A stretch of DNA of 17,505 nt, from contig JAAZHK010000061.1 of assembly GCA_012510745.1 (NCBI GenBank), positions 1 to 17,505 of the forward strand. Reading direction: 5' to 3'. This DNA is from Mycoplasmatota bacterium. GTDB taxonomy: Bacteria > Bacillota_I > Bacilli_A > RF39 > UBA660. Of this stretch, positions 1 to 7,377 are shown one piece after another. The notes beneath the pieces are model-generated. The model searched no databases, was not told the DNA's origin, and saw only the letters and a program-made list of their open reading frames with translations. The position numbers and the translations under genes were made by a program. Position 1 is the stretch's first letter; every line of letters begins with the position of its first letter.

Positions 1-1542
1 GCTTTTCGCGCTATATTTAAAGCTGCTATGGACTCCAAACAAACATTTTATTTATGTCCTACAACTATTTTATCTAATCAACAATATAAAAATGCTGAAG
101 CAAGATTTAAGAACTTTCCAATTAGAATGGCGTTATTAAATAGATTTGTATCATTAAAAGATACAAAGAAAACTTTAAAAGATTTTAGTGAGGGAAAGAT
201 TGATTTATTAATAGGAACTCATCGTATTTTAAGTTCTGATGTTGTTCCATGTGATTTAGGATTATTAATAATTGATGAGGAACAAAGATTTGGTGTTATA
301 CATAAAGAAAAAATTAAACAATATAAAGCAAACGTTGATGTTTTAACCTTAAGTGCTACTCCTATCCCTCGAACGTTACAATTATCTTTATCTGGTCTGA
401 AGAGTTTATCTTTAATTGAAACTCCACCTAGAAATAGATATCCAATTCAAACATACGTAATTGAGGAAAATAAAACAATTATAAAAGAAGTAATTTATAA
501 AGAACTGTCGCGTAATGGCCAAGTTTATATATTATATAATCGAATTGATAGGATTATAGAAAAAGTTAATGAAATTCAAAGAATTGTCCCAGAAGCTAAA
601 GTCACATATGCTCATGGAAAAATGTCTAAAAGAGAAATCGAAGAAACAATGATGTCTTTTATAAAGGGCGTATATGACATCATGGTATGTACAACAATAA
701 TTGAAAATGGAATCGATATTGCAAATGTAAATACACTTATTGTTTTTAATGCTGATTATTTTGGTCTTAGTCAGTTATATCAAATTAGAGGAAGAGTAGG
801 AAGAAGTAATAAGATAGCGTATTGTTATTTAATGTATAATCCTTCTAAAATGCTTAATGATACAGCTAGAAAAAGATTAAAAGCAATACAAGAGTTTACT
901 GAATTAGGTAGTGGATTTGCAATAGCCTCGCGTGATTTATCGATAAGAGGTGCTGGCGACATATTAGGGAGTGAACAAGCAGGATTTATTGATAGTGTAG
1001 GAGTAGATTTATATTTAAAGATTTTGAATGATGAAATAAATAAATTAAAAGGTTTACCATCAGCTATAGAACCACAAGAAAACTTATTGTTAAATATTGA
1101 TACCCATATTGATAATAAATATGTATCAGATGATGATGTTAAAATAGAAATACATAAATTAATCAATACTATTGATTCTTATGATCAATTATTAGAAGTT
1201 AAAACAGAATTAGAGGATCGTTATGGTAAATTTGATGATAAAATACTTATTTATATGTATAATGAATGGTTAGAAAAACTAGCACAAAAATTAAATATTC
1301 AAAAAATAATTCAAACAAAAGAATATATTGAATTGGTATTACCTCCTGAATTATCTAATAATATTGACGGGGAGTTATTATTTAGGGAATCTTTCAAAAT
1401 ATCTTCTTGTTTTAGATTTAATTATAAAGAAGAAGTTATTCATATTATTTTAGATATATCTCAATTAGAAAACCATTATGTTTTTGTTATCTTAGATTTA
1501 TTAAAATTTTTATTTGATATTAGTCAAAGAAAACTTGACTAA
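1..1542 (+). CDS. mfd: Transcription-repair coupling factor Mfd, C-terminal part (5' end outside window)
   Basis: The reading frame is open from base 1 and upstream codons match the Mfd helicase, so this is the last 513 residues of a protein that is normally about 1,150 residues long. Mfd is a double-stranded-DNA translocase that removes stalled RNA polymerase and recruits the UvrA/B excision machinery. Visible helicase motifs are DEEQRFGV (Walker B region), LSATPIPRTL (motif III), TTIIENGID and the RecG-like QIRGRVGRS (motif VI), followed by the TRG-type stretch RDLSIRGAGDILG. The remaining ~170 residues fit the C-terminal regulatory domain. The N-terminal UvrB-homology, RNA-polymerase-binding and Walker A regions lie outside the window. 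mfd next to spoVT is a conserved Bacilli arrangement. Identification is certain; only completeness is unknown. Confidence 0.97.
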   Translation, partial: AFRAIFKAAMDSKQTFYLCPTTILSNQQYKNAEARFKNFPIRMALLNRFVSLKDTKKTLKDFSEGKIDLLIGTHRILSSDVVPCDLGLLIIDEEQRFGVIHKEKIKQYKANVDVLTLSATPIPRTLQLSLSGLKSLSLIETPPRNRYPIQTYVIEENKTIIKEVIYKELSRNGQVYILYNRIDRIIEKVNEIQRIVPEAKVTYAHGKMSKREIEETMMSFIKGVYDIMVCTTIIENGIDIANVNTLIVFNADYFGLSQLYQIRGRVGRSNKIAYCYLMYNPSKMLNDTARKRLKAIQEFTELGSGFAIASRDLSIRGAGDILGSEQAGFIDSVGVDLYLKILNDEINKLKGLPSAIEPQENLLLNIDTHIDNKYVSDDDVKIEIHKLINTIDSYDQLLEVKTELEDRYGKFDDKILIYMYNEWLEKLAQKLNIQKIIQTKEYIELVLPPELSNNIDGELLFRESFKISSCFRFNYKEEVIHIILDISQLENHYVFVILDLLKFLFDISQRKLD

Positions 1543-1587
1543 AGATCTTTTTCTTGCTAATTTATTTATATAGTAAAGAGGGATAAC

Positions 1588-2145
1588 GTGGAATCTAAAA
1601 TAAAAAAAGAACTAGTATTTAAAAATTTAGAAATTATAAAAAGAGCTTTACTAATTGATTTGGAAAGTAATAATGAAATTCTATTAATTACTTTAAATCA
1701 ATTAATAGAAAAGGAAACTAATAACATAAATATAAAAACATTAAGAATGGATCCCAATCTAAAAGATTGGATAGGAAATTATAAGCAAATTATTAAAAAT
1801 ACTATTCATGAAATTCTAATTCAAAGAAATGATATTTTAAGTAATTATATTAATGATATAAATTTAAAGGGAAAAGGAATTAAAAGTTATATTAAAGAAA
1901 TAGATGATTTAGCTATTAATAATAGGAATCGTATTATTTCAAATGTTAAAATTATAGTTAGTAATATGGTAGAAGAACAACCTTTTAATAAAAGAATTCA
2001 GAAATATATATTGAAAAATTTTTCTAATAATTTTACTAATAAAGTTATTCAAGCTTTTCAAAATAGAAATGAAAATTTAAAAAACAATAGTATTGCCAAT
2101 TTAAGTAAGTATGAAACAATAAAAAATAAAGTTTTGATAAAGTAA
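1588..2145 (+). CDS. Hypothetical protein of unknown function between mfd and spoVT
   Basis: I do not recognise this 185-aa protein. It starts at a GTG preceded by a GAGGG ribosome-binding site; the first ATG is about 50 codons further in, so GTG is preferred. It is rich in Lys, Asn, Ile and Glu and looks mostly helical, with no signal peptide, membrane segment or cysteine pairs, so a cytoplasmic helical-bundle protein is plausible. It follows mfd by 45 bases and is followed by a hairpin, so it may be the last gene of the mfd transcript. Related bacteria often have a PrsA-type peptidyl-prolyl isomerase at this place, but nothing here resembles that fold or a lipoprotein signal. Base composition is like its neighbours. 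Confidence 0.75.
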   Translation: MESKIKKELVFKNLEIIKRALLIDLESNNEILLITLNQLIEKETNNINIKTLRMDPNLKDWIGNYKQIIKNTIHEILIQRNDILSNYINDINLKGKGIKSYIKEIDDLAINNRNRIISNVKIIVSNMVEEQPFNKRIQKYILKNFSNNFTNKVIQAFQNRNENLKNNSIANLSKYETIKNKVLIK

Positions 2146-2151
2146 GTAGTT

Positions 2152-2178
2152 AAGGAAATATTTAAATTATTTCCTTTT
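2152..2178 (+). terminator. Hairpin after the hypothetical gene
   Basis: AAGGAAATA (2152-2160) and TATTTCCTT (2168-2176) form a perfect 9-bp stem with a 7-base loop, followed by only two further T residues before an A. It lies 7 bases after the stop codon. It is a plausible but weak intrinsic terminator because the U tract is short and partly inside the stem. Confidence 0.5.
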
Positions 2179-2182
2179 ATAT

Positions 2183-2212
2183 TGAATAAATATAAGCTTT
2201 TTTGGCAAATTA
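2183..2212 (+). promoter_or_regulatory. Candidate forespore sigma-G promoter of spoVT
   Basis: TGAATA (2183-2188), a 17-base spacer and CAAATTA (2206-2212) resemble the sigma-G consensus (TGAATA / CATNNTA type), with one clear mismatch in the -10 box. B. subtilis spoVT is transcribed by sigma-G, which makes the match more believable. Start of transcription would be near 2219, some 18 bases before the ATG. This is inference from consensus only. Confidence 0.4.
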
Positions 2213-2236
2213 AGTGTAGTGGAAGTGAGTGATTGA

Positions 2237-2764
2237 ATGAAAATAACAGGAATGATTAGAAAAATTGATGAACTTGGTAGAATTGTTATTCCGAAAGAAA
2301 TAAGAAAAATATTGCGATTAAAAACCGATCAATACTTGGAAATATTTTTAAACAATGACGAAGTTATATTAAAAAAATACTTTCCTATTAAAGGAATCTC
2401 TGAAGAAGTCGATATATATTTTTCTGTATTTAGTGATCAAATTAAGTTGCCAATATTTATAACTGACGATGAAAAAATAATTTTAGCAGATAAACAATTT
2501 AGAAATACAATAAATGAATCTATAAATGAAGAAATTATAAACTTAATTGAAAAAAGAAAAACATATGAAAGCCAAAAAGTAGAAGAAAAACAATTATTTC
2601 ATTTATTAAAATTAAAAGGTTTTTTTTATATTTTGCCAATTATAATTTGCGGTGATTGTGAAGGAGCTGCCATTGTTGTTTCACAAGATCAAGAAGAACT
2701 AAATCAGAAAAAGGAATATATTGAATTATTGGTAAAACTGATTGTAAAAACTTTAGAGAATTAA
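2237..2764 (+). CDS. spoVT: Stage V sporulation transcription factor SpoVT
   Basis: A 175-aa protein with an AbrB-type swapped-hairpin DNA-binding domain at residues 1-50 (MKITGMIRKIDELGRIVIP, then EIRKILRL and a LEIF...EVILKKY end) and a GAF-like sensor domain over about 55-175. That is the normal SpoVT size and architecture. In B. subtilis SpoVT is a forespore regulator that activates or represses sigma-G genes and shapes spore coat and germination properties. The ribosome-binding site is weak (GGAAG, 12 bases upstream, or GTGAG nearer), but the ATG gives the exact family N terminus. It stands between mfd and tatD, as expected from Bacilli synteny. Its presence is one of the main reasons to think the organism, or its recent ancestor, forms spores. 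Confidence 0.96.
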   Translation: MKITGMIRKIDELGRIVIPKEIRKILRLKTDQYLEIFLNNDEVILKKYFPIKGISEEVDIYFSVFSDQIKLPIFITDDEKIILADKQFRNTINESINEEIINLIEKRKTYESQKVEEKQLFHLLKLKGFFYILPIIICGDCEGAAIVVSQDQEELNQKKEYIELLVKLIVKTLEN

Positions 2765-2774
2765 ATTTAAATTA

Positions 2775-2783
2775 TGATATAAT
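2775..2783 (+). promoter_or_regulatory. Extended -10 promoter for tatD
   Basis: TGATATAAT gives a perfect -10 hexamer (TATAAT, 2778-2783) preceded by the TGN extension. No good -35 box is visible 17 bases upstream, which is usual for extended -10 promoters. Transcription would start near 2790, and the first transcribed bases can form a small hairpin (2790-2797 with 2809-2816). Confidence 0.6.
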
Positions 2784-2828
2784 GTTTAGAGATTGTTATT
2801 TATATAGAAATAATCTTAGGAGGTAAAT

Positions 2829-3587
2829 ATGTTTATTGACACACATTTACATTTTTCAAAAAAATATTATGATAATTTAAATGAACTTTATAATCAAACA
2901 AAAGAACAAAATATTATAAAATTGATAACTTGCGGATATGATAAAAACACAATAAATGAAATAGATGAATTGACAAATAAATATCGCAATGTGTACGCTT
3001 CAGTTGGTTTTCATCCTTCGGAGAAAAATATAAATGATAATGATATAAATAATTTAGAAAAGATTATTTTAAATAATAAGAAAATAGTTGCAATTGGCGA
3101 AATAGGTTTAGATTACTACTATTATAAAGATGATAAGACTAAAGAAAAACAAAAATCATTATTTATAAAACAATTAAATTTGGCAGCTAAATTAAATATG
3201 CCAGTTATTATTCACATGCGAGAAGCTACAAATGATATGATAGAGATTCTATCTGCATATGATTTAAGAGGTATAATACATTGTTTTAGTGGAAGTTATG
3301 AAACTGCAAAGAGATTTAATGAATTAGGATATAAATTAGGTATTGGTGGGGTTATAACATATAATAATAGCAATTTATCAAAAACTATAGAAAAACTAGA
3401 TTTAAAATCTATAGTATTAGAGACTGATAGTCCATATTTAAGTCCCCATCCTTTAAGGGGAAAGCAGAATACACCTTTAAATATTATATATATTGCTAAT
3501 AAAATTGCTGAAATTAAAAAAACAGATATAGAAGAAGTGGCTAAAATTACCACTAATAATGCCTGTGATTTGTTTGACTTAGGTTAG
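2829..3587 (+). CDS. tatD: TatD family metal-dependent DNase/hydrolase
   Basis: A complete 252-aa TatD-like TIM-barrel hydrolase (B. subtilis YabD type). The metal ligands are all present: D4, H6 and H8 in FIDTHLHF, E91 in GEIGLD, H129 in IIHMREA, H151 in IIHCFSG and D200 in LETDSPYLSP. Family members are 3'-5' exonucleases or general metal-dependent hydrolases implicated in DNA repair and turnover; the exact substrate cannot be read from the sequence. A strong AGGAGG site precedes the ATG and an extended -10 promoter lies upstream. The gene ends in TAG followed at once by TAA. In B. subtilis yabD precedes yabE and rsmA, as here. Confidence 0.95.
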   Translation: MFIDTHLHFSKKYYDNLNELYNQTKEQNIIKLITCGYDKNTINEIDELTNKYRNVYASVGFHPSEKNINDNDINNLEKIILNNKKIVAIGEIGLDYYYYKDDKTKEKQKSLFIKQLNLAAKLNMPVIIHMREATNDMIEILSAYDLRGIIHCFSGSYETAKRFNELGYKLGIGGVITYNNSNLSKTIEKLDLKSIVLETDSPYLSPHPLRGKQNTPLNIIYIANKIAEIKKTDIEEVAKITTNNACDLFDLG

Positions 3588-3626
3588 TAAATATGCTAAA
3601 ATTAAATGTAATTATAGAGGTGTAAT

Positions 3627-4214
3627 ATGAAGAAATATCTATTACTATATAGTAAAACATTATTTATTATATTTATTGTTATGGCTGTTTTCTTTTTAGC
3701 AGCTTCATCAAATAAGATTAATACTATAAAAACATATAATATTAATCAAGTAAAATCAGTAAAAGCTGTTCATATAGTAACAAAGTATAATAATTTATTG
3801 GCTAACGTTCAACCACTTAAAGTTAAAACAGTAGAGCAAGCATCAGCCATTGGGCAAACTAAACCCGTTTCTTTTATTGGTACATTAACAGGTTATGGTC
3901 CCGATTGTGTTGGTTGTAACGGCCGAGTAGGTTGTCCTCCTAGGCAAGATGTTAGAAATGGAAATATATATTATGAAGATGCTGAATATGGAAAAATAAG
4001 AATTGTTGCATCCGATAAAAAAATTCCTTGTGGAAGTATTGTTAGAATTTCTAATTATTCTTTTATCAATCAATCATTTTTAGCTATTGTATTAGATAGA
4101 GGAGGTGCTATTGTGGGTGAGACAATGGATCTTTTATATAATAGTGAAGCTGAAACAGTTGTAGTAGGAAGACAATATAATATACAATTTGATATAATTA
4201 GATGGGGTTGGTAA
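3627..4214 (+). CDS. Membrane-anchored 3D-domain protein (YabE-like, minimal form)
   Basis: A 195-aa protein with an N-terminal hydrophobic segment (about residues 10-27: uncleaved anchor or signal peptide), a linker of ~50 residues, and a C-terminal 3D domain (about 82-195). The three aspartates that name the domain are visible: D130 (VASDKKIPCG), D157 (VLDRGGAIVG) and D168 (MDLLYN). This is the MltA-like double-psi barrel of Rpf/YabE/YuiC proteins, some of which cleave peptidoglycan glycan strands. B. subtilis YabE occupies the same place after yabD but is larger, with DUF348 repeats and a G5 domain that are absent here. Four cysteines (C94, C97, C103, C135) lie in the domain. Wall-hydrolase activity is an inference from the family. 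Confidence 0.85.
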   Translation: MKKYLLLYSKTLFIIFIVMAVFFLAASSNKINTIKTYNINQVKSVKAVHIVTKYNNLLANVQPLKVKTVEQASAIGQTKPVSFIGTLTGYGPDCVGCNGRVGCPPRQDVRNGNIYYEDAEYGKIRIVASDKKIPCGSIVRISNYSFINQSFLAIVLDRGGAIVGETMDLLYNSEAETVVVGRQYNIQFDIIRWGW

Positions 4215-4236
4215 ATTTTAATTTTTAAGGAGTAAT

Positions 4237-4839
4237 ATGAAGAAAAAGGAAATAATATTAAAAAAAGATAAAATATTATTGTTAAGAATAGTAGTAGTAT
4301 TGTTATTATTAGTTGGAATATTTGGTATTACTTTTGCCTTTTTCAAATATGCAAAATCAGGTAAAATATCTAACACTTTAACAACAGGTAGCATTATTTT
4401 TAATTATAACGATGCTAGTCCAACAATAAACTTAAATAATGCTTTTCCTATTAATGATATAGTAGGGAAAACCTCTTCTGAATATTTTGATTTTAATATT
4501 AGTGGATCAATTCAAGGAAAAGCAGTTATTAACTATGAAATATATATAACGCCAGGTGTTGATAATAATCTTTCAGAAGAGTTTATTAAGGTGTATTTAA
4601 CTAACTCTAATAATCAACCAATTTTAGGTTTTGATGATAAAATTCCCTTGTATAGCGAATTACCAATATCTACTTCAGATAACAGTGGCAAAAGATTATA
4701 TTTAGGAAGCTTTTCTTCAGAAGATAATATAGAATTAAATCAAACTTATCGCTTAAGAATATGGATTGATAAAAACTATGAAGAAAATAATAGTAATAAA
4801 CAATTTTCTTTAAATATAAATGTTAGAGCTTATAACTAG
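4237..4839 (+). CDS. SipW-dependent-type exported protein, paralogue 1 (TasA/camelysin-like signal)
   Basis: A 200-aa protein with a Lys-rich start, a long hydrophobic stretch (about 15-37) and then GITFAFF, an N-rich segment and TTGSIIFNY. That order matches the signal region of TasA and camelysin, where SipW cleaves at the xA|xF site and the mature chain starts just before a TG-type turn. The rest looks like one beta-sandwich with three blocks shared with the next proteins: a P-I-x-D...EYFDF block, an INYEI...IKVYLT block and YRLRIWID...NVRAY at the end. The function may be a fibre subunit or surface protein; this is inference. It stops at TAG inside the Shine-Dalgarno of the next gene, so the two are probably co-translated. 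Confidence 0.85.
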   Translation: MKKKEIILKKDKILLLRIVVVLLLLVGIFGITFAFFKYAKSGKISNTLTTGSIIFNYNDASPTINLNNAFPINDIVGKTSSEYFDFNISGSIQGKAVINYEIYITPGVDNNLSEEFIKVYLTNSNNQPILGFDDKIPLYSELPISTSDNSGKRLYLGSFSSEDNIELNQTYRLRIWIDKNYEENNSNKQFSLNINVRAYN

Positions 4840-4848
4840 GAGGATTAA

Positions 4849-5478
4849 ATGAATAAAAACAAATCGCGCGAAATAATATTATCAGTACTAGGTATAGCCA
4901 TATTAATTATAGCAGTTGTAGGAGTTTCTTTTGCGATGTTTAATTATTTGCAAAAAGGTCAAACAATAAATAAGATTAATGTTGCCAAAATGACTTTTCT
5001 TTATACTGAAGACGACGTTTTAGGTAATGGAATAACATTGAGTGATGCACTTCCTATTACTGATTTAGAAGGAATTGGTTCTCTTGAATATTTTGATTTC
5101 ACTATAACTGCTGATGCTGCAAAAGCCCCTATAACTTATGATATTGTTTTATCTGAAGCTGAAATATCAACATTAGATAAAGAAATTATAAAAATATATT
5201 TAACAAAATTAGAAAATGAAAAAGAAATAGCAATCTTAAATCCCAAAAAATATCAAGATTTGGATGATTATTTAATAAATGAAGAACAAAATAAACTTCT
5301 TTTAAATATACCTCTTGTAGATTCTGATAATTATACTCAACAATATAGATTAAGAATGTGGATTGATGAGGATGCTACTTTGTATCAAGAAGAAGATGGG
5401 ATCATTATAAAAGATAATATTAATAAGACTTTTGCTATTAAAGTTAATGTTCGTGCTAAAAATATAAATCATAAGTAA
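4849..5478 (+). CDS. SipW-dependent-type exported protein, paralogue 2
   Basis: A 209-aa paralogue of the preceding gene. The hydrophobic region (about 10-28) ends in GVSFAMF, the same FA box as in paralogue 1, so cleavage by the signal peptidase encoded downstream is likely. The shared blocks are ALPITDLEG...EYFDFTI, ITYDIVL...IKIYLT and YRLRMWIDE, ending in VNVRAK. Overall identity to paralogue 1 is modest outside these blocks. It starts 9 bases after its neighbour with an AGGAG site overlapping the upstream stop, and a strong terminator follows, making paralogues 1 and 2 the end of one transcription unit. The role is unknown; assembly with the paralogues into a surface filament is the simplest guess. 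Confidence 0.85.
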   Translation: MNKNKSREIILSVLGIAILIIAVVGVSFAMFNYLQKGQTINKINVAKMTFLYTEDDVLGNGITLSDALPITDLEGIGSLEYFDFTITADAAKAPITYDIVLSEAEISTLDKEIIKIYLTKLENEKEIAILNPKKYQDLDDYLINEEQNKLLLNIPLVDSDNYTQQYRLRMWIDEDATLYQEEDGIIIKDNINKTFAIKVNVRAKNINHK

Positions 5479-5482
5479 AAGG

Positions 5483-5507
5483 ACTATACACTTTGTATAG
5501 TTTTTTT
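5483..5507 (+). terminator. Strong intrinsic terminator after paralogue 2
   Basis: ACTATACA (5483-5490) and TGTATAGT (5494-5501) form an 8-bp perfect stem with a 3-base loop and run straight into a tract of seven T. It divides the SipW cassette into two transcripts. Confidence 0.85.
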
Positions 5508-5556
5508 ATTGAAAAATGGTTGTTTTTATGGTAATGTTTATTATAGGTGATACTAT

Positions 5557-6210
5557 ATGAAGATTAGTATAAATAAAGCAGGGCATAATAATAAAGAAAA
5601 AGATCAAATTAATTTTTTTTCATTAAGAAAAATAATTATAATAATTTTAACTTTATTTTTCGTTTTTATGATAATTGGTTTTGCATATATAAAAATGAGC
5701 ACAGACGTTCCTGTAATTAATACTATAAAAACAAAAAATGGATTTGTTTCTTTTGAATATAAGGAGAATATTCAAGGTATAAATATTGATAATTTTTTTC
5801 CAATAAAAGATGAAATTGGTAAAAAGATGTTAGGCGCTGGAGAGTATTTTGATTTTAATATTGAAGGCTCAATTAATCAGGGTAGAATTAATTATAAAAT
5901 CGTAATTGATAAAAATGAAACTTCTGTTGTTGACGATAATTACATTAAAGTTTATTTAACACAGATTATTGATGATCAAGAAAAAATTATATTTCAACCT
6001 ATTTTATTTAGTGATTTAACAAAATATTCTGAAAAAAATGAAAGAGTAATTTATGAAGATAATTTTACGGGAAATATAACAAAAAAATACCGATTAAGAA
6101 TGTGGATTGATGAAAATTCCATTATATATGATAATGTTGCAAATGATGTAGTTGACATAATGGGGAAAGAATTTTCTATAAAATTAAATGTTTATGCTAA
6201 TCAAGAATAA
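5557..6210 (+). CDS. SipW-cassette exported protein, paralogue 3
   Basis: A 217-aa paralogue with a ~30-residue cytoplasmic start, a hydrophobic helix (about 25-46) ending in IIGFAYI, and the same three blocks: FFPIKDEIG...EYFDFNIEG, INYKIVID...IKVYLTQ and YRLRMWIDE, ending in LNVYAN. The FA box is less canonical than in paralogues 1 and 2, so cleavage versus permanent anchoring is open. It follows a strong terminator and therefore needs its own promoter; only weak candidates are visible (TTGAAA at 5509-5514, TATTAT at 5539-5544, spacing too long). The start is preceded by GGTGAT, the same leader motif used by divIC. Confidence 0.82.
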   Translation: MKISINKAGHNNKEKDQINFFSLRKIIIIILTLFFVFMIIGFAYIKMSTDVPVINTIKTKNGFVSFEYKENIQGINIDNFFPIKDEIGKKMLGAGEYFDFNIEGSINQGRINYKIVIDKNETSVVDDNYIKVYLTQIIDDQEKIIFQPILFSDLTKYSEKNERVIYEDNFTGNITKKYRLRMWIDENSIIYDNVANDVVDIMGKEFSIKLNVYANQE

Positions 6211-6225
6211 AATTAAGGAGATAAT

Positions 6226-6846
6226 ATGAATATAAGAAAGTTAAAGGAAATATTAAAAAAGATTATTGGAGTTCTTATGTATGCTATTTTCCTTATATTA
6301 TTTATTTCTGGAGTTATATTATTTGGATATTTTGTAAAAGTTAAAACTGATATATCAAAAGGGATATATGAAAAACCAAAATACAATGCTTTTATTATTA
6401 TTAGTCAAAGCATGACTCCAACAATAAAAATAAACGATGCTATAATAACTAAAAAGGTTTTAGGAAAAGATTTAAAAGTAAATGATATCATTACTTTCGT
6501 TTCACAAGACAGTCGTTATAGTGGTTTTACTATAACTCATCGTATTATTGAAAAAACCATATCAACAAATGGGGATTATATTTTTAAAACAAAAGGTGAT
6601 TATAATAATGTGGTTGATTCAACAACAATTAATGAAAACGATATAATTGGTAAAACGATTTTTAAAATACCAATGGTAGGTTATATTCAATATTTTTTAT
6701 CTACTTCTTTTGGTTGGATTATTGCTATTTTAATTCCAAGTTTGACAATTATTATATATGATTTAGTAATATTAATTAAAAAAATATATCAAAAGAAAAA
6801 GCCAAAGAAAAAAACTAAAAAGTCAATTAAAAGAAAACCAAAATAA
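6226..6846 (+). CDS. sipW: Signal peptidase I of the SipW/ER (archaeal) type
   Basis: A 206-aa membrane protease that removes signal peptides. The first membrane helix spans about 14-36, the catalytic Ser62 lies in SQSMTPTI, and the general base is His105 in THRIIEK, which marks the Ser-His (ER/archaeal) class rather than the Ser-Lys bacterial class. The conserved GDYNNVVD follows at 124-131, with a second membrane helix at about 162-186 and a Lys-rich cytoplasmic tail. In B. subtilis SipW processes TasA and TapA, and here the enzyme sits between small proteins with SipW-type signals, so they are its likely substrates. AAGGAG lies before the ATG, 15 bases after paralogue 3. The family assignment is firm; orthology to sipW is by class and context. 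Confidence 0.9.
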   Translation: MNIRKLKEILKKIIGVLMYAIFLILFISGVILFGYFVKVKTDISKGIYEKPKYNAFIIISQSMTPTIKINDAIITKKVLGKDLKVNDIITFVSQDSRYSGFTITHRIIEKTISTNGDYIFKTKGDYNNVVDSTTINENDIIGKTIFKIPMVGYIQYFLSTSFGWIIAILIPSLTIIIYDLVILIKKIYQKKKPKKKTKKSIKRKPK

Positions 6847-6861
6847 TTAAAGGAGAATATA

Positions 6862-7377
6862 ATGAAAAAAAAACTAATAATTTTATTTTTGGGTATTTTA
6901 TTATATTTATTTATTATTTTAACCATCTTTATTTGGTATAATTTCTTTTATAAAAGTACAAAAACTAACAATATTATAATAAATGATTTTCACAATGCAG
7001 TTTATAAACAAGATATGTCTCCTGTAACTGATGAAGAAGGAAAAAAATTGCCAGCATATGAATTTGTGATAGAAAATATAAGCCCTTATAAACAGAGTTA
7101 TGAAGTTTATTTAAATGAAATATTTGATAATCAAAATAAAGACATTTTATCAAAAGAATATTTAAAATATCAATTAATAAAAAATGGTCAAGAAATAGAA
7201 GTTGATTACTTAATAAATCTTAATAATGGACTATTGGATAGAGATGTTTTAAAAGCACGTATGAAGAATGTATATTCAGTGAAATTATGGATAGATGAAA
7301 AGACGGCAGATGAGAACTGGTCTAATAAATCTTTTAATTATCAATTTTCAGTGAAAGAGATAAAAAATGATAAATAA
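6862..7377 (+). CDS. SipW-cassette membrane protein, divergent paralogue 4
   Basis: A 171-aa protein with a membrane helix at about 4-27 and then a shortened, diverged version of the cassette domain: PVTDEEGKKL...YEFVIENI, QSYEVYLNE...YQLIKNG and VKLWIDE near the C terminus. The FA cleavage box is missing (the helix runs on into WYNFF), so this copy may remain in the membrane and act as an anchor or assembly partner, as TapA does for TasA; that comparison is functional only. It begins 15 bases after sipW with AAGGAG and overlaps rsmA by 11 bases. The relationship to paralogues 1-3 rests on a few motifs. Confidence 0.78.
   Translation: MKKKLIILFLGILLYLFIILTIFIWYNFFYKSTKTNNIIINDFHNAVYKQDMSPVTDEEGKKLPAYEFVIENISPYKQSYEVYLNEIFDNQNKDILSKEYLKYQLIKNGQEIEVDYLINLNNGLLDRDVLKARMKNVYSVKLWIDEKTADENWSNKSFNYQFSVKEIKNDK

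Noticed and set aside
825..1166. Open frame on the minus strand inside mfd
   Set aside because: It is fully antisense to conserved Mfd helicase sequence and its product is low-complexity hydrophobic; a shadow of the real gene. The same holds for minus-strand frames at 3296-3553, 3885-4073, 12811-13185, 14149-14403 and 14928-15164.
1521..1541. TAGTCAA/TTGACTA hairpin at the end of mfd as a terminator
   Set aside because: A perfect 7-bp stem is present, but it is followed by AAGATC rather than a T run, and the next gene is only 45 bases away; probably not a terminator.
5509..5544. Sigma-A promoter for paralogue 3 (TTGAAA...TATTAT)
   Set aside because: The spacer is about 24 bases, far from 17, and there is no TG extension; a promoter is expected after the terminator but I cannot support this one.
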